From: Xenopus tropicalis
Lineage: Eukaryota; Chordata; Amphibia; Anura; Pipidae
DNA length: 64,000 bases
Reading direction: 5' to 3'
Assembly (NCBI RefSeq): GCF_000004195.4
Contig: NC_030679.2
Location: forward strand, 144,856,039 to 144,920,038
Made by a program: the position numbers and the translations under genes
The notes under the pieces: model-generated
What the model was told of the DNA's origin: nothing
Database searches by the model: none
What the model saw: only the letters and a program-made list of their open reading frames with translations
Part shown: positions 12,534 through 23,883 of the stretch, in pieces
How positions within the stretch are numbered: position 1 is the first letter of the stretch
Layout: each line of letters opens with the position of its first letter

Positions 12534-13490
12534 CACAGATTTGGCCTTGATTTACTGGCCTGTAAATCAGAAAGGCCATACATAACTGTTTCAATTCTTA
12601 CAAAAATCTTGGGTTTGCAATGCCTTTAGCATTAGGGTTTTGGACGGGCCACGTTATATGCTGAATAACATACGTCTAATACAAGACTAACCAGGACGTG
12701 TAACACACATCAACCAATTAGATGCTTGTTTTCAAACAACTGTTGGTGTCGGAGTGTTTGAGCCTGCCTCTAGATGCTAGACTTGCAAGCAAAACACAAT
12801 AGAAATTGTCATAGACCATGTACCACCTGGTGGTGAATTTTGGTATTTTTTTTCATGCGTTAACTGAAAGAGGCATAACACTACAACATGGTAAAGGAAC
12901 ATGGCTGCATCTGAATGGGGCCCATACAATATATTCTCTGGTGCCTTACTGACTGAGATGAGAAGAAAGGAATGTGAAGCTGTGGAATTATCTCCCGGTC
13001 CTACATGCAGATCCATTATAAATAAGCAGAACGCCGTGGAATTTATGAATGCAAAAATGCAGGTTGCAGGCCCATGTGTGGATATGGTTGCTTTTCTGAG
13101 ACCATGGGCTGGTGCTCCTATTTACTGAAAACTGGACTGGTCCAGGGTACTACTGCACATTGCAATCGTCTTCCACTTCTTGAATCTTTGCTGCAGCCTT
13201 AGGCCAACTTTTTGCTTCTACATTTAGTTAATCAGTTTTCTTCACCTGGACTGGGATGTAGAGAGGATCCAGGAAGAAGAAGATGGTGGTGTGGTGCTCC
13301 TACAGTAAAGCCCCCTAACAGTTTTCAAGGTCTTTAGGTAGGCAATGACATTCAGTGGGGGTGCCTTATGATTTCTCTTTAGTTAAATTTACTTTCCTAT
13401 ATAAAGGTATATTTCTAGTACAAGAAACCATTAGCTCACCTAGATTTCCTTTGGTGTCACAGTAACGACCTTCTGAAGAATTTGCTGCTT
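12534..13490. other. tRNA-cluster spacer
   Basis: No gene. It shares tracts with other spacers of the cluster: the CAATTAGATG plus TTTTCAAACAACTG tract near 12,715-12,745 recurs near 17,055-17,085, and CCATACAATATATTCTCT near 12,921 recurs near 17,588. These show that the cluster grew by duplication of large units. Confidence 0.5.
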
Positions 13491-14765
13491 GAGTGGGAAT
13501 CAGGAAAACCGAGAGGTATTATCAGTGCATCTTTCCCAGGCTGTGATGTGACCCATGGTAACAGAACTGTGTCTCAGTATGAACAGATACTTCTATGGGC
13601 CAACAATGTAACAATTCTACTGCCAATCCCATAATGCAAAGTAACAGAACAAGTCCACAGGAAGTGAACTGGTAGAACAGAAGAAAAGACAAAATGTCAG
13701 GAAGGTTCTTAGTGAACTGTAAGTTATAATTAGTGATGAGCGAATCTGTCCCGTTTCACTTCGGCGAGAAAAACGGAAAAAATTCACGAAATGGGGAAAA
13801 TGTTGCACGTCAAAAAATTGTCATGTGCGCGCGAGACGATTCTTTTTTGACGCGGATGACAATTTTTGGACACGTGGTGAATTTTGTCGCCCATTTTGCC
13901 AATGGCAAAACGTAGAAATTTCGCCCATAACTAGTTATAACCTCTTTCCTTATTTTCCTACCCGAGGAACACAAGGTTGAAAGAAAAATAATGTCCGGGT
14001 GTACGAGAGATATGTATAGTCCCTGACCTGCCCAAAAGCCCTTCAAATAATCGTTGTTGTTGCTTCATCCTACAGTTCCTTCTTGCATTAGGGTTACAGG
14101 CCTTGTTGGAACACACATCAAACAATCAGAGTGGGAATCAGGAAAACCGAGAGGTATTATCAGTGCATTTTCCCAGGCTGTGATGTGACCCATGGTAATA
14201 GAACTGTGTCTCAGTATGAACAGATACTTCTATGGGCCAACAATGTAACAATTCTACTGCCAATCCCATAATGCAAAGTAACAGAACAAGTCCACAGGAA
14301 GTGAACTGGTAGAACAGAAGAAAAGACAAAATGTCAGGAAGGTTCTTAGTGAACTGTAAGTTATAATTAGTGATGAGCGAATCTGTCCCGTTTCACTTCG
14401 GCGAGAAAAACGGAAAAAATTCACGAAATGGGGAAAATGTTGCATGTCAAAAAATTGTCATGTGCGCGCGAGACGATTCTTTTTTGACGCGGACGACAAT
14501 TTTTGGACACGTGGTGAATTTTGTCGCCCATTTTGCCAATGGCGAAACGTAGAAATTTTGCCCATAATTAGTTATAACCTCTTTCCTTATTTTCCTACCC
14601 GAGGAACACAAGGTTGAAAGAAAAATAATGTCCGGGTGTACGAGAGATATGTATAGTCCCTGACCTGCCCAAAAGCCCTTCAAATAATCGTTGTTGTTGC
14701 TTCATCCTACAGTTCCTTCTTGTATTAGGGTTACAGGCCTTGTTGGAACACACATCAAACAATCA
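13491..14765. repeat. ~637-bp tandem duplication
   Basis: Two head-to-tail copies, 13,491-14,128 and 14,129 to about 14,765, differ at only a handful of positions and one single-base indel. Each includes a MITE-like segment starting AGTGATGAGCGAATCTGTCC (at 13,733 and 14,370). The near identity implies a recent event. Confidence 0.9.
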
Positions 14766-14874
14766 GATGTTCCTATTCAGAAAATCCACTGATTGCCTGG
14801 CTGGTAACATTGCAACAAACATGGTGTGCATTATTTTATGAATGCGATACAGAGATGCTGGTTTTGCAAAAGCT

Positions 14875-14956
14875 TGGCAGCGGTGGGATTTGAACCCACG
14901 CCCCCGAAGAGACTGGAGCCTTAATCCAGCGCCTTAGACCGCTCGGCCACGCTACC
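14875..14956 (-). tRNA. tRNA-Leu (AAG)
   Basis: An 82-nt leucine tRNA on the minus strand with all stems paired, a long variable arm and anticodon AAG. The T-loop reads TTCAAAT, an acceptable variant. A T-run (TTTT on the tRNA strand) lies just past the 3' end. Probably functional. Confidence 0.9.
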
Positions 14957-15575
14957 AGAAGTCGTAAAGCTTCACCTCCCTTCCACACTTCTGTATGTTA
15001 TTTTTCAGACTTACCCTTTAAAGAGCGGAGCTTTTGATGCATTATTTAAATGCAGAGAACCTTGGCAGAGGTGGGACTCCAAAAACATTTTTAATATATA
15101 TAATGAAAGAACCCATAATTCTAAGCTTTCAGAAGAATTTACATTCACAAATTATTTTAAGACAACTGAATGCTTTTCTTTGTCATTAACAGAAAGATGC
15201 TTTTAGGATTTTTTTTCATAAAGTAAACAGCTCTGGGATGAAGATATATATATGGGGCCAAAACAATTCCATCTGTGGTGCCTTACTGACAGAGGCGCCG
15301 CAGAATTCTCTCGTGGCAGCAAGTCATATATATGTGCAAAATCCAATACAAGTTATTGCAAGTGGAATTTCCATCTGAAACAGCACAAAAACATACAAAC
15401 AAAAGTGTAAAAATGAAGTCAGATGGAAATTCGACTTGCAATAACTTGTATCGGATTTTACAGGGCTTGTAACCGACACCAACAAATCAGATTTTTCTTT
15501 TAAACAGCTGTCGGCTGCCTGACCGGTTATTTTATGAACATTGACTGTAACGGACATTCCTGTTTTACAAAACCT

Positions 15576-15657
15576 TGGCAGCGGTGGGATTCAAACCTAC
15601 GCCCCCGAAGAGACTGGAGCCTTAATCCAGCACCTTAGACCGCTCGGCCACGCTACC
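15576..15657 (-). tRNA. tRNA-Leu (AAG), degenerate copy
   Basis: An 82-nt match to tRNA-Leu(AAG) on the minus strand, with C56 changed to T in the T-loop, one mismatch in the T-stem, and one change next to the anticodon arm. The weakened B box makes it doubtful as a gene. Confidence 0.65.
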
Positions 15658-15915
15658 AATTTACAGGATACCTCCAAAGGACCTGTCTCCATAAAAAATG
15701 ATATTTATACATTCATACACCAACTCACTGAGTCCCAAAAAGACGGCTCCAAAAAATGTTATGAAAGAAACTATAATTCTAAGTTCATACCCAATATACA
15801 TGTGATAATGTGTAAATACAATTGTACTGAAAGCCGAATGTTTTAAACCTATAGAAAGATGCTTAGAATTAGATTTTCTTTCACAATATACAAGTGAGTA
15901 CATTTTTATAAAACA

Positions 15916-15997
15916 TGTCAGCAGTGGGATTTGAACCCACGCCACCAGAGAGACTGGAGCCTAAATCCAGCGCCTTAGACCACTCGGCCACGCTACC
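15916..15997 (-). tRNA. tRNA-Leu (TAG), degenerate copy
   Basis: An 82-nt minus-strand copy with anticodon TAG. Two changes in the 3' side of the acceptor stem give a G-U pair and a G-A mismatch, and there is a D-arm change. It pairs with the AAG copy at 15,576 as one AAG/TAG dimer of the cluster. Confidence 0.65.
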
Positions 15998-16423
15998 AGA
16001 CACACACTAAATTTTGTGGGCCTTACACACTCTCTTTCTGTTACATACAAGAGAATTAATAAAAGAAAAAAAGTAGAACTTACTCAGAAGAGCCTGTTGC
16101 GCTGCCCCTAAGCACCATCTAGTAGACTAGAGTCCTGCGCAGAACCAATTTTTGAAACCTGAACCCAACTCGCAGCCCGCAACCCGTGTCCCTGACCCAC
16201 AACCCACATTTCTACCAGCTTTGACCCAATACCCAACCCTCTGTTGCTGCAAACTGTTACATACTGGAAGTGACATCATCACTTTTGTGAAACAGGACAA
16301 AAACATACAAACAAAAGGGTAAAAATAAAGCCAGATGGAAATTCCACTTGCAATAACTTGTATGGGATTTTGCATACCTGTTCAGCCCGGGTGTTAAAGA
16401 AGTGTGTACATTTTTACAAAACA
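15998..16423. other. tRNA-cluster spacer
   Basis: No gene. Contains the CGCAGCCCGCAACC tract (about 16,170) that recurs near 16,660, 18,603, 19,643 and 20,682, part of the duplicated spacer. Confidence 0.5.
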
Positions 16424-16479
16424 TGGCAGCGGTGGGATTAAAACCTACGCCTCCAGAGAGACCGCTCGGCCACGCAACC
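16424..16479 (-). pseudogene. tRNA-Leu relic lacking the anticodon arm
   Basis: The minus strand keeps the acceptor, the D-arm part and the T-arm of a leucine tRNA. About 26 bp containing the anticodon stem and loop have been deleted, leaving 56 bp. Confidence 0.85.
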
Positions 16480-16749
16480 AGCTAAATACCAATCAACATA
16501 GACCTTACACACTAGCTCTCAATTAACCAGAATTAATGAAAGAAAAAGTGCCACTAAAAAGTAGAACTTACTCAGAAGAGGTTGTTGCGCTGCCCCTAAC
16601 TACCATTGAGTAGACTTGTGTCCTACACGGAACCAATTTTTGTTAACTAAACCCAAGTCGCAGCCCACAACCTGTGTCCCGGACGCACAACCCACATTTC
16701 CACTAGCTGTGACCCAATACCTGACTCTTACCTGCTTTATCTGCAACCC

Positions 16750-17030
16750 ATTCCATGACCCACTGACCAACCACAACATGGTGCTCTTTGATGTTGCTCT
16801 CAATGGCCTCAAACTAGGTTTCCTAATTTTTTTATTTCTGGCTTGGAGACACAATTTTACTCCAAGCAGAACCTCCTTCAGGCCAGCAGTCCGCACAGGG
16901 CTCCGAAATAGCTCTTGTAGTCCTTATTCGGCACAACTTTTCCCATGCTTGTGTGGCTCACCAATACTTTATACACCTGAGTGTGGCTCACAATTAAAAA
17001 AAATTTTGGGGATCCCTGTTCTAGCATTAG
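16750..17030 (-). repeat. Dispersed repeat, degraded copy
   Basis: Matches in order, but diverged, the repeats at 39,814-40,122 and 41,440-41,743: a GATGTTGCTCTCAATG-type start, a GCTTGTGTGGCTC middle and a GGGGATCCCTG end. Confidence 0.6.
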
Positions 17031-17189
17031 AGTACAGGCCTTGTAATGCACACAAACCAATCAGATGTCTGTTTTCAAACAACTGCTGGATGCCTGGCCG
17101 GTAACATTGCAACAAATAGGGTATGCATAATTTTATGAAAGTTGACTGTAACAGACAGCATTACAGAATTGTCTGGTTTCATAAAAACT

Positions 17190-17271
17190 TCACAGTGTTG
17201 GGATTCAAACCCAAACCCCCAAAAAGATCGATGTTTCAGCCCATCACCTAAGAGCGCTTGGCCACGCTACC
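17190..17271 (-). pseudogene. tRNA-Leu relic, heavily mutated
   Basis: The 82-bp length and overall order match tRNA-Leu, but the anticodon stem, the acceptor 3' strand and the variable arm are mutated, and no leucine anticodon can be read safely. Confidence 0.8.
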
Positions 17272-17824
17272 AATTAACAAAGAGTCAACAGGGGGACCTG
17301 ACTCCATAAAAAATTATATATATACATTCAAATACCAACTCATTGAGTCACAGATAGAAAACTTGACTCCAAAAATGTCTGACTCCTGAAACAATGTAGC
17401 CAAAGTCAGCTCCCTTTCAGGTCTGTTAATAAGTCGGTTTCTGCTTACAGGAGTCAAAACTCAACAGCCGGATGGTGCTTTCAGTAACAATTACATTTGC
17501 AAATAACTTTAAGACAACTGAATATTTTCATTCATTACTGATAGAAAGATGCTCAGAATTAGATTCTCTTATATATATATAATTTGGCCCATACAATATA
17601 TTCTCTTGTGCCTTACTGACAGAGAGAAAAGAAAGGAATGGGAACTTGTGGTATTGTCTCCCGCCAGCAAGGTGTACCTGCCGACCCCATACAAGTAAGT
17701 AGAAAGGAGCAGAATTTCCATCGGACTCTATTTATATCCTTTTGTCTGTAGGTGAAACAGCAGAGCATGGCGTTTATAACAGGCAGCACAAATATTACAG
17801 AAGTGGGTACATTTCTACAAAACA

Positions 17825-17906
17825 TGGCAGCGGTGGGATTCGAACCCACGCCTCCAGAGAGACTGGAGCCTAAATCCAGCGCCTTAGACCGCTCGGCCAC
17901 GCTACC
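17825..17906 (-). tRNA. tRNA-Leu (TAG)
   Basis: A perfect 82-nt leucine tRNA on the minus strand: acceptor GGTAGCG/CGCTGCC, anticodon TAG, long variable arm, TTCGAAT T-loop, A discriminator. TTTT follows on the tRNA strand. It is identical to the copies at 19,387 and 20,427. Probably functional. Confidence 0.95.
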
Positions 17907-18247
17907 AGATGCAAACCACCAGGCATGGGCCTTGCACACATTCTTTATATTAAATATAACAGACTTAATAAAAGAAAACAGTAGCACTTACTCAGTAGAG
18001 GCTGTCGTGCTGCTCCTAAGTACTGTCCAGTCCTGCACAGAACTAATTTATAAAACCTAAACCGCAACACACATTTCTACCAGTTGGGACCCATTACCCG
18101 ACTACCCCACTAGCTGACCCGACCTGCAACTGCCTTATCCGCAATCCGACCCATGGCCCACTGACCATCCCAAAGGCTCTGTTGACATAATTGCTGTCAT
18201 TTGTTATCAAATATTTGATTGGCTGGTGTGAGGTACAATACACAGTT

Positions 18248-18362
18248 GAGCTCCAAACATCTCCGGACACCATATGCTGCTAAAACCAGGTCTTTATTAT
18301 TCCATCTAAAAGCTGGACGCCTGACGCGTTTCGTGCGCGTACGCACTTACTCATAGGCATGA
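18248..18362 (-). mobile_element. Short hammerhead-bearing insertion in tRNA spacer
   Basis: A stretch of about 115 bp sits between two copies of spacer sequence GTGTGAGGTACAA (18,226-18,238 and 18,363-18,375). With two mismatches the repeat extends to about 22 bp. The uninterrupted spacer appears near 18,868, so this is an insertion with a long target-site duplication, as made by target-primed retrotransposition. It carries a hammerhead-like core at 18,319-18,358. It is probably a fragment of a Penelope-like or retrozyme-type element (inference). Confidence 0.65.
18319..18358 (-). ncRNA. Hammerhead-like ribozyme motif, degenerate
   Basis: On the minus strand the order is a stem I strand (GCCT), an ATGAG core, stem II GTGCG/CGCAC, GAAAC, GCGTC, then AGGC complementary to stem I. 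The canonical CUGANGA core appears to lack one G, so activity is doubtful. Confidence 0.5.
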
Positions 18363-18410
18363 GTGTGAGGTACAACCCACAGTTCCTTCTAGCATTAGGA
18401 CTGCAGGGCT

Positions 18411-18440
18411 TGTAACCGACACGCTACCAGATACACAGCA
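18411..18440 (-). other. Chimeric junction with tRNA-Leu 5' stub
   Basis: Spacer sequence ending GGGCTTGTAACCGAC joins directly to ACGCTACC, the first bases of a TAG tRNA, and its 5' flank. In the neighbouring units these points are about 560 bp apart. A deletion has removed an AAG gene and most of a TAG gene here. Confidence 0.75.
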
Positions 18441-19024
18441 AGCCCTGTGGGCCTTACACACTCTCTTTCTGTTACATATAAGAGAATTAATAAAAGATAA
18501 AAAGTAGAACTTACTCAGAAGAGCCTGTTGCACTGCCCCTAAGTACCATCGAGTAGAGTAGAGTCCTGCGCCGAATCAATTTTTCAAACCTAAACCCAAG
18601 TCGCAGCCCGCAACCTGTGTCCCTGACCGACAACCCCCATTTCTACCAGCTGTGACCCAACCTGATCCATGACCCACTGACCCCCATTAAACAGGAAGCA
18701 CTGTTGCTCCAAACTGGAAGTGACATCATCAGAAGTGGACGGGGGTAGAAAAAAAAAGTTTAAAAAATGTTTAAAGGAGTTAATCTAGAGATTCATACAC
18801 CTCCTGGCCTTCCCAAGGGCTCTGTTGACATAATTGCTGTCATTTGTTATCAAACATCTGATTGGCTGGTGTGAGGTACAACCCACAGTTCCTTCTACCA
18901 TTAGGACTGCAGGGCTTGTAACCAACACCAACCAATCACATTTTCCTTTTAAACAGCTGTCGGCTGCCTAAACGGTTATTTTATGAACTTGGACTGTAAC
19001 GGACATTCCGGTTTTACAAAACCT

Positions 19025-19103
19025 TGGCAGCGGTGGGATTCGAACCCAAGCCCCCAAAACTGGAGCCTTAATCCAGCGCCTTAGACTGCTCGGCCACGCT
19101 ACC
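19025..19103 (-). tRNA. tRNA-Leu (AAG), probably defective
   Basis: A 79-nt minus-strand copy with anticodon AAG. The variable arm has lost three bases and the first T-stem pair is a mismatch; the acceptor stem is intact. The same defects occur in the duplicated copy at 20,065. Confidence 0.65.
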
Positions 19104-19386
19104 CACTCATGGCATTTCTACAACGGGACCTGACTCCACAAAAAATAATATAAATACATTTATATACCAACTCACTGAGTCCCAGAAAGATGGCTCCAAA
19201 AAATGTTATTTATGCATTATGAAAGAAACTATAATTCTAAGTTCATACCCAATATACATGTGATAATGTGTAAATACAATTGTACTGAAAGCAGAATGTT
19301 TTCATTCTATAGAAAGATGCTTAGAATTAGATTTTCTTTCACAATATGGGCCTTATTTACAGAAGTCAGTACATTTTTACAAAACA

Positions 19387-19468
19387 TGGCAGCGGTGGGA
19401 TTCGAACCCACGCCTCCAGAGAGACTGGAGCCTAAATCCAGCGCCTTAGACCGCTCGGCCACGCTACC
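19387..19468 (-). tRNA. tRNA-Leu (TAG)
   Basis: A perfect 82-nt copy on the minus strand, identical to 17,825 and 20,427, with anticodon TAG and a T-run terminator. Confidence 0.95.
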
Positions 19469-20064
19469 AGATACACAGCAAGCCCTGTGGGCCTTACACA
19501 CTCTCTTTCTGTTACATATAAGAGAATTAATAAAAGATAAAAAGTAGAACTTACTCAGAAGAGCCTGTTGCACTGCCCCTAAGTATCATCGAGTAGAGTA
19601 GAGTCCTGCGCCGAATCAATTTTTCAAACCTAAACCCAAGTCGCAGCCCGCAACCTGTGTCCCTGACCAACAACCCCCATTTCTACCAGCTGTGACCCAA
19701 CCTGATCCATGACCCACTGACCCCCATTAAACAGGAAGCACTGGTGCTGCAAACTGGAAGTGACATCATCAGAAGTGGACGGGGGTAGAAAAAACAAGTT
19801 TAAAAAATGTTTAAAGGAGTTAATCTAGAGATTCATACACCTCCTGGCCTTCCCAAGGGCTCTGTTGACATAATTGCTGTCATTTGTTATCAAACATCTG
19901 ATTGGCTGGTGTGAGGTACAACCCACAGTTCCTTCTACCATTAGGACTGCAGGGCTTGTAACCAACACCAACCAATCACATTTTCCTTTTAAACAGCTGT
20001 CGGCTGCCTAAACGGTTATTTTATGAACTTGGACTGTAACGGACATTCCGGTTTTACAAAACCT

Positions 20065-20143
20065 TGGCAGCGGTGGGATTCGAACCCAAGCCCCCAAAAC
20101 TGGAGCCTTAATCCAGCGCCTTAGACTGCTCGGCCACGCTACC
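20065..20143 (-). tRNA. tRNA-Leu (AAG), probably defective
   Basis: A duplicate of the copy at 19,025, with the same shortened variable arm and T-stem mismatch. Confidence 0.65.
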
Positions 20144-20426
20144 CACTCATGGCATTTCTACAACGGGACCTGACTCCACAAAAAATAATATAAATAAATT
20201 CATATACCAACTCACTGAGTCCCAGAAAGATGGCTCCAAAAAATGTTATTTATGCATTATGAAAGAAACTATAATTCTAAGTTCATACCCAATATACATG
20301 TGATAATGTGTAAATACAATTGTACTGAAAGCAGAATGTTTTCATTCTATAGAAAGATGCTTAGAATTAGATTTTCTTTCACAATATGGGCCTTATTTAC
20401 AGAAGTCAGTACATTTTTACAAAACA

Positions 20427-20508
20427 TGGCAGCGGTGGGATTCGAACCCACGCCTCCAGAGAGACTGGAGCCTAAATCCAGCGCCTTAGACCGCTCGGCC
20501 ACGCTACC
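20427..20508 (-). tRNA. tRNA-Leu (TAG)
   Basis: A perfect 82-nt copy on the minus strand with anticodon TAG, in the second 1,040-bp unit. Confidence 0.95.
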
Positions 20509-21303
20509 AGATACACAGCAAACTCCGTGGGCCTTACACACTCTCTTTCTGTTACATATAAGAGAATTAATAAAAGATAAAAAGTAGAACTTACTCAGAA
20601 GAGCCTGTTGCGCTGCCCCTAAGTATCATCGAGTAGACGAGTCCTGCGCGGAACCAATTTTTGAAACCTAAACCCAACTTGCAGCCCGCAACCCGTGTCC
20701 CTGACCCACAACCCCCATTTCTACCATCTCTGAACCAATACCCGACCCTCAACTGCTTTATCCGCAACCTGATCCATGACCCACTGACCCCCATTAAACA
20801 GGAAGCACTGTTGCTGCAAGCCGGAAGTGACATCATCAGAAGTGGGCGGGGCTAGAAAAAAACCATAAAGAAGTAATGTTTAAATTTCAGGTTTACAATT
20901 ATAATCACCGGGGTGCCCAATAAGTTGTCTTTTTTTTTACTTTTCTTTATATAAAGGCATATTTTATGCTTCAAAACAACATTTCCAGTAATGGAAACCA
21001 TTAGCTCACCTAGATTGCTTTTGGCTTCATATGGATACAGAATTTTCTGCATGAGTGAGTGCAAGTCAAGTCGAGGGCTCTGTTGACATAATCGCTGTCA
21101 TTTGTTATCAAACATCTGATTGGCAGGTGTGAGGTACCACCCACAGTTCCTTCTAGCATTAGGACTGCAGGGCTTGTAACTCACACCAAACAATAAAGTT
21201 TTATTTTTTTAAACAGCTGTCTGACCGGTGACATTGCCATAAATATGCTACAAATTATTTTATGAACGTTGACTGTAAAAGACTTTTTGGTTTTACAAAA
21301 TCT
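20509..21303. other. tRNA-cluster spacer
   Basis: No gene. It starts as a third copy of the 1,040-bp unit, diverges after about 20,860 and regains spacer similarity near 21,075-21,180 (the TGTTGACATAAT and CAAACATCTGATTGGC tracts). Confidence 0.6.
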
Positions 21304-21385
21304 TGGCAGCGGTGGGATTCGAACCCACGCCCCCGAAGAGACTGGAGCCTTAATCCAGCGCCTTAGACCGCTCGGCCACGCTACC
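21304..21385 (-). tRNA. tRNA-Leu (AAG)
   Basis: A perfect 82-nt leucine tRNA on the minus strand with anticodon AAG, an intact T-loop and a TTTT tract after its 3' end. It is the last copy of the cluster. Probably functional. Confidence 0.95.
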
Positions 21386-21436
21386 AATTTATAGGGAAAT
21401 TGCAACGGACCTGTCTCCATAAAAGATTATATACAC

Positions 21437-23265
21437 AGAGATGTAGCTATGTTCTGAGCACAATAAGCTGTACCCCCATACTGTACTGTCTAAGGGAAAC
21501 ACTATGGCACCTCCTACCCATATGTATAAATACAAATATACAGAGAAGGAATGTTCTGGGCACACAATAAGCTGTACCCCCATACTGTACTGTCTAAGGG
21601 AAACACTATGGCACCTCCTACCCATATGTATAAATACAAATATACAGAGAAGGAATGTTCTGGGCACACAATAAGCTGTACCCCCATACTGTACTGTCTA
21701 AGGGAAACACTATGGCACCTCCTACCCATATGTATAAATACAAATATACAGAGAAGGAATGTTCTGGGCACACAATAAGCTGTACCCCCATACTGTACTG
21801 TCTAAGGGAAACACTATGGCACCTCCTACCCATATGTATAAATACAAATATACAGAGAAGGAATGTTCTGGGCACACAATAAGCTGTACCCCCATACTGT
21901 ACTGTCTAAGGGAAACACTATGGCACCTCCTACCCATATGTATAAATACAAATATACAGAGAAGGAATGTTCTGGGCACAAAATAAGCTGTACCCCCATA
22001 CTGTAATGTCTAAGGGAAACACTATGGCACCTCCTACCCATATGTATAAATACAAATATACAGAGAAGGAATGTTCTGGGCACACAATAAGCTGTACCCC
22101 CATACTGTACTGTCTAATGGAAACACTATGGCACCTCCTACCCATATGTATAAATACAAATATACAGAGAAGGAATGTTCTGGGCACAAAATAAGCTGTA
22201 CCCCCATACTGTAATGTCTAAGGGAATACAAATATACAGAGAAGGAATGTTCTGGGCACACAATAAGTTGTACCCCCATACTGTACTGTCTAAGGGAAAC
22301 ACTATGGCACCTCCTACCCATATGTATAAATACAAATATACAGAGAAGGAATGTTCTGGGCACACAATAAGTTGTACCCCCATACTGTACTGTCTAAGGG
22401 AAAGACTATGGCACCTCCTACCCATATGTATAAATACAAATATACAGAGAAGGAATGTTTCTGGGCACACAATAAGCTGTACCCCCATACTGTACTGTCT
22501 AAGGGAAACACTATGGCACCCCCTACCCATATGTATAAATACAAATATACAGAGAAGGAATGTTCTGGGCACACAATAAGCTGTACCCCCATACTGTACT
22601 GTCTAAGGGAAACACTATGGCACCCCCTACCCATATGTATAAATACAAATATACAGAGAAGGAATGTTCTGGGCACACAATAAGTTGTACCCCCATACTG
22701 TACTGTCTAAGGGAAACACTATGGCACCTCCTACCCATATGTATAAATACAAATATACAGAGAAGGAATGTTCTGGGCACACAATAAGCTGTACCCCCAT
22801 ACTGTACTGTCTAAGGGAAACACTATGGCACCTCCTACCCATATGTATAAATACAAATATACAGAGAAGGAATGTTCTGGGCACACAATAAGCTGTACCC
22901 CCATACTGTACTGTCTAAGGGAAACACTATGGCACCCCCTACCCATATGTATAAATACAAATATACAGAGAAGGAATGTTCTGGGCACACAATAAGTTGT
23001 ACCCCCATACTGTACTGTCTAAGGGAAACACTATGGCACCCCCTACCCATATGTATAAATACAAATATACAGAGAAGGAATGTTCTGGGCACACAATAAG
23101 CTGTACCCCCATACTGTACTGTCTAAGGGAAACACTATGGCACCCCCTACCCATATGTATAAATACAAATATACAGAGAAGGAATGTTCTGGGCACACAA
23201 TAAGTTGTACCCCCATACTGTACTGTCTAAGGGAAAGACTATGGCACCTCCTACCTCTACAGAGA
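21437..23265. repeat. 104-bp satellite array, about 17 units
   Basis: Units read AATGTTCTGGGCACACAATA through GTATAAATACAAATATACAG, with few substitutions. One unit is truncated near 22,220-22,235 and one has a single-base insertion near 22,459. Because 104 is not a multiple of 3 and the unit has few stops, it creates many spurious 75-85-codon frames on both strands. Confidence 0.95.
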
Positions 23266-23883
23266 AGGAATGTTTGCTGTTAACTATGAGTTAAGACAAA
23301 GATAAACTTCCAGTGATTGAGAGAGAGCGATGTGCAATGCTCTGATCACTGCAGGTTGCCGTAGTCTTTCCCAAGAAAGTTATTAGCAAGAGAACAAGAG
23401 GGACAGGTCAGGGAAGTAGAGAAAAACCATTGATACATATTTGCACCAGTGGATCGGCGCCGGGCAGAATGTGACCTGACCCTATGCAGTCTCAACACAC
23501 AGTTACCTGGAACCGGGGCAAACACCGCCGTATCCATGTGTTACGGCTAGCAACGGGGTCAATGCAAAGGAATGTGGAATGAAAGTAACAGCACCTCAGG
23601 GCTATGTGCCCAAGGTTGGGCAGCTAATGTGGCCCTTTCTTCTCTAGGATCCTCAAAAAAAAAAAAAGATCTGTGCTTACCGTGTGTTCCTTCATGTCTC
23701 CAACCAGAAATCAGTACTCAGTGTTCCTATGAGTCACTTAAGCACTGTTCTGATTTCTCATGAACTGGGTCATAGTAAGTAGCATCCTGCCCCATACACT
23801 AACACCCGTGTGGGCTCCTGGGAGACAAAAGGATGGCAGGAGTCTGTGTGATCCCCACACTGACCAATTCCGATGCATGGAAC
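23266..23883. other. Unassigned sequence between two arrays
   Basis: No gene or repeat is recognised. Confidence 0.3.

Larger units (their letters stand above)
18429..20508. repeat. 1,040-bp tandem duplication carrying a tRNA-Leu pair
   Basis: Two head-to-tail copies (18,429-19,468 and 19,469-20,508) are almost identical. Each holds one AAG copy and one TAG gene on the minus strand. The beginning of a third, diverged unit follows from 20,509. Confidence 0.9.

Noticed and set aside
17613..17987. Minus-strand peptides containing VAERSKALDLGSS (also near 6,000, 19,400 and 20,440)
   Set aside because: This is the translation of the tRNA-Leu gene itself, a well-known false protein motif.
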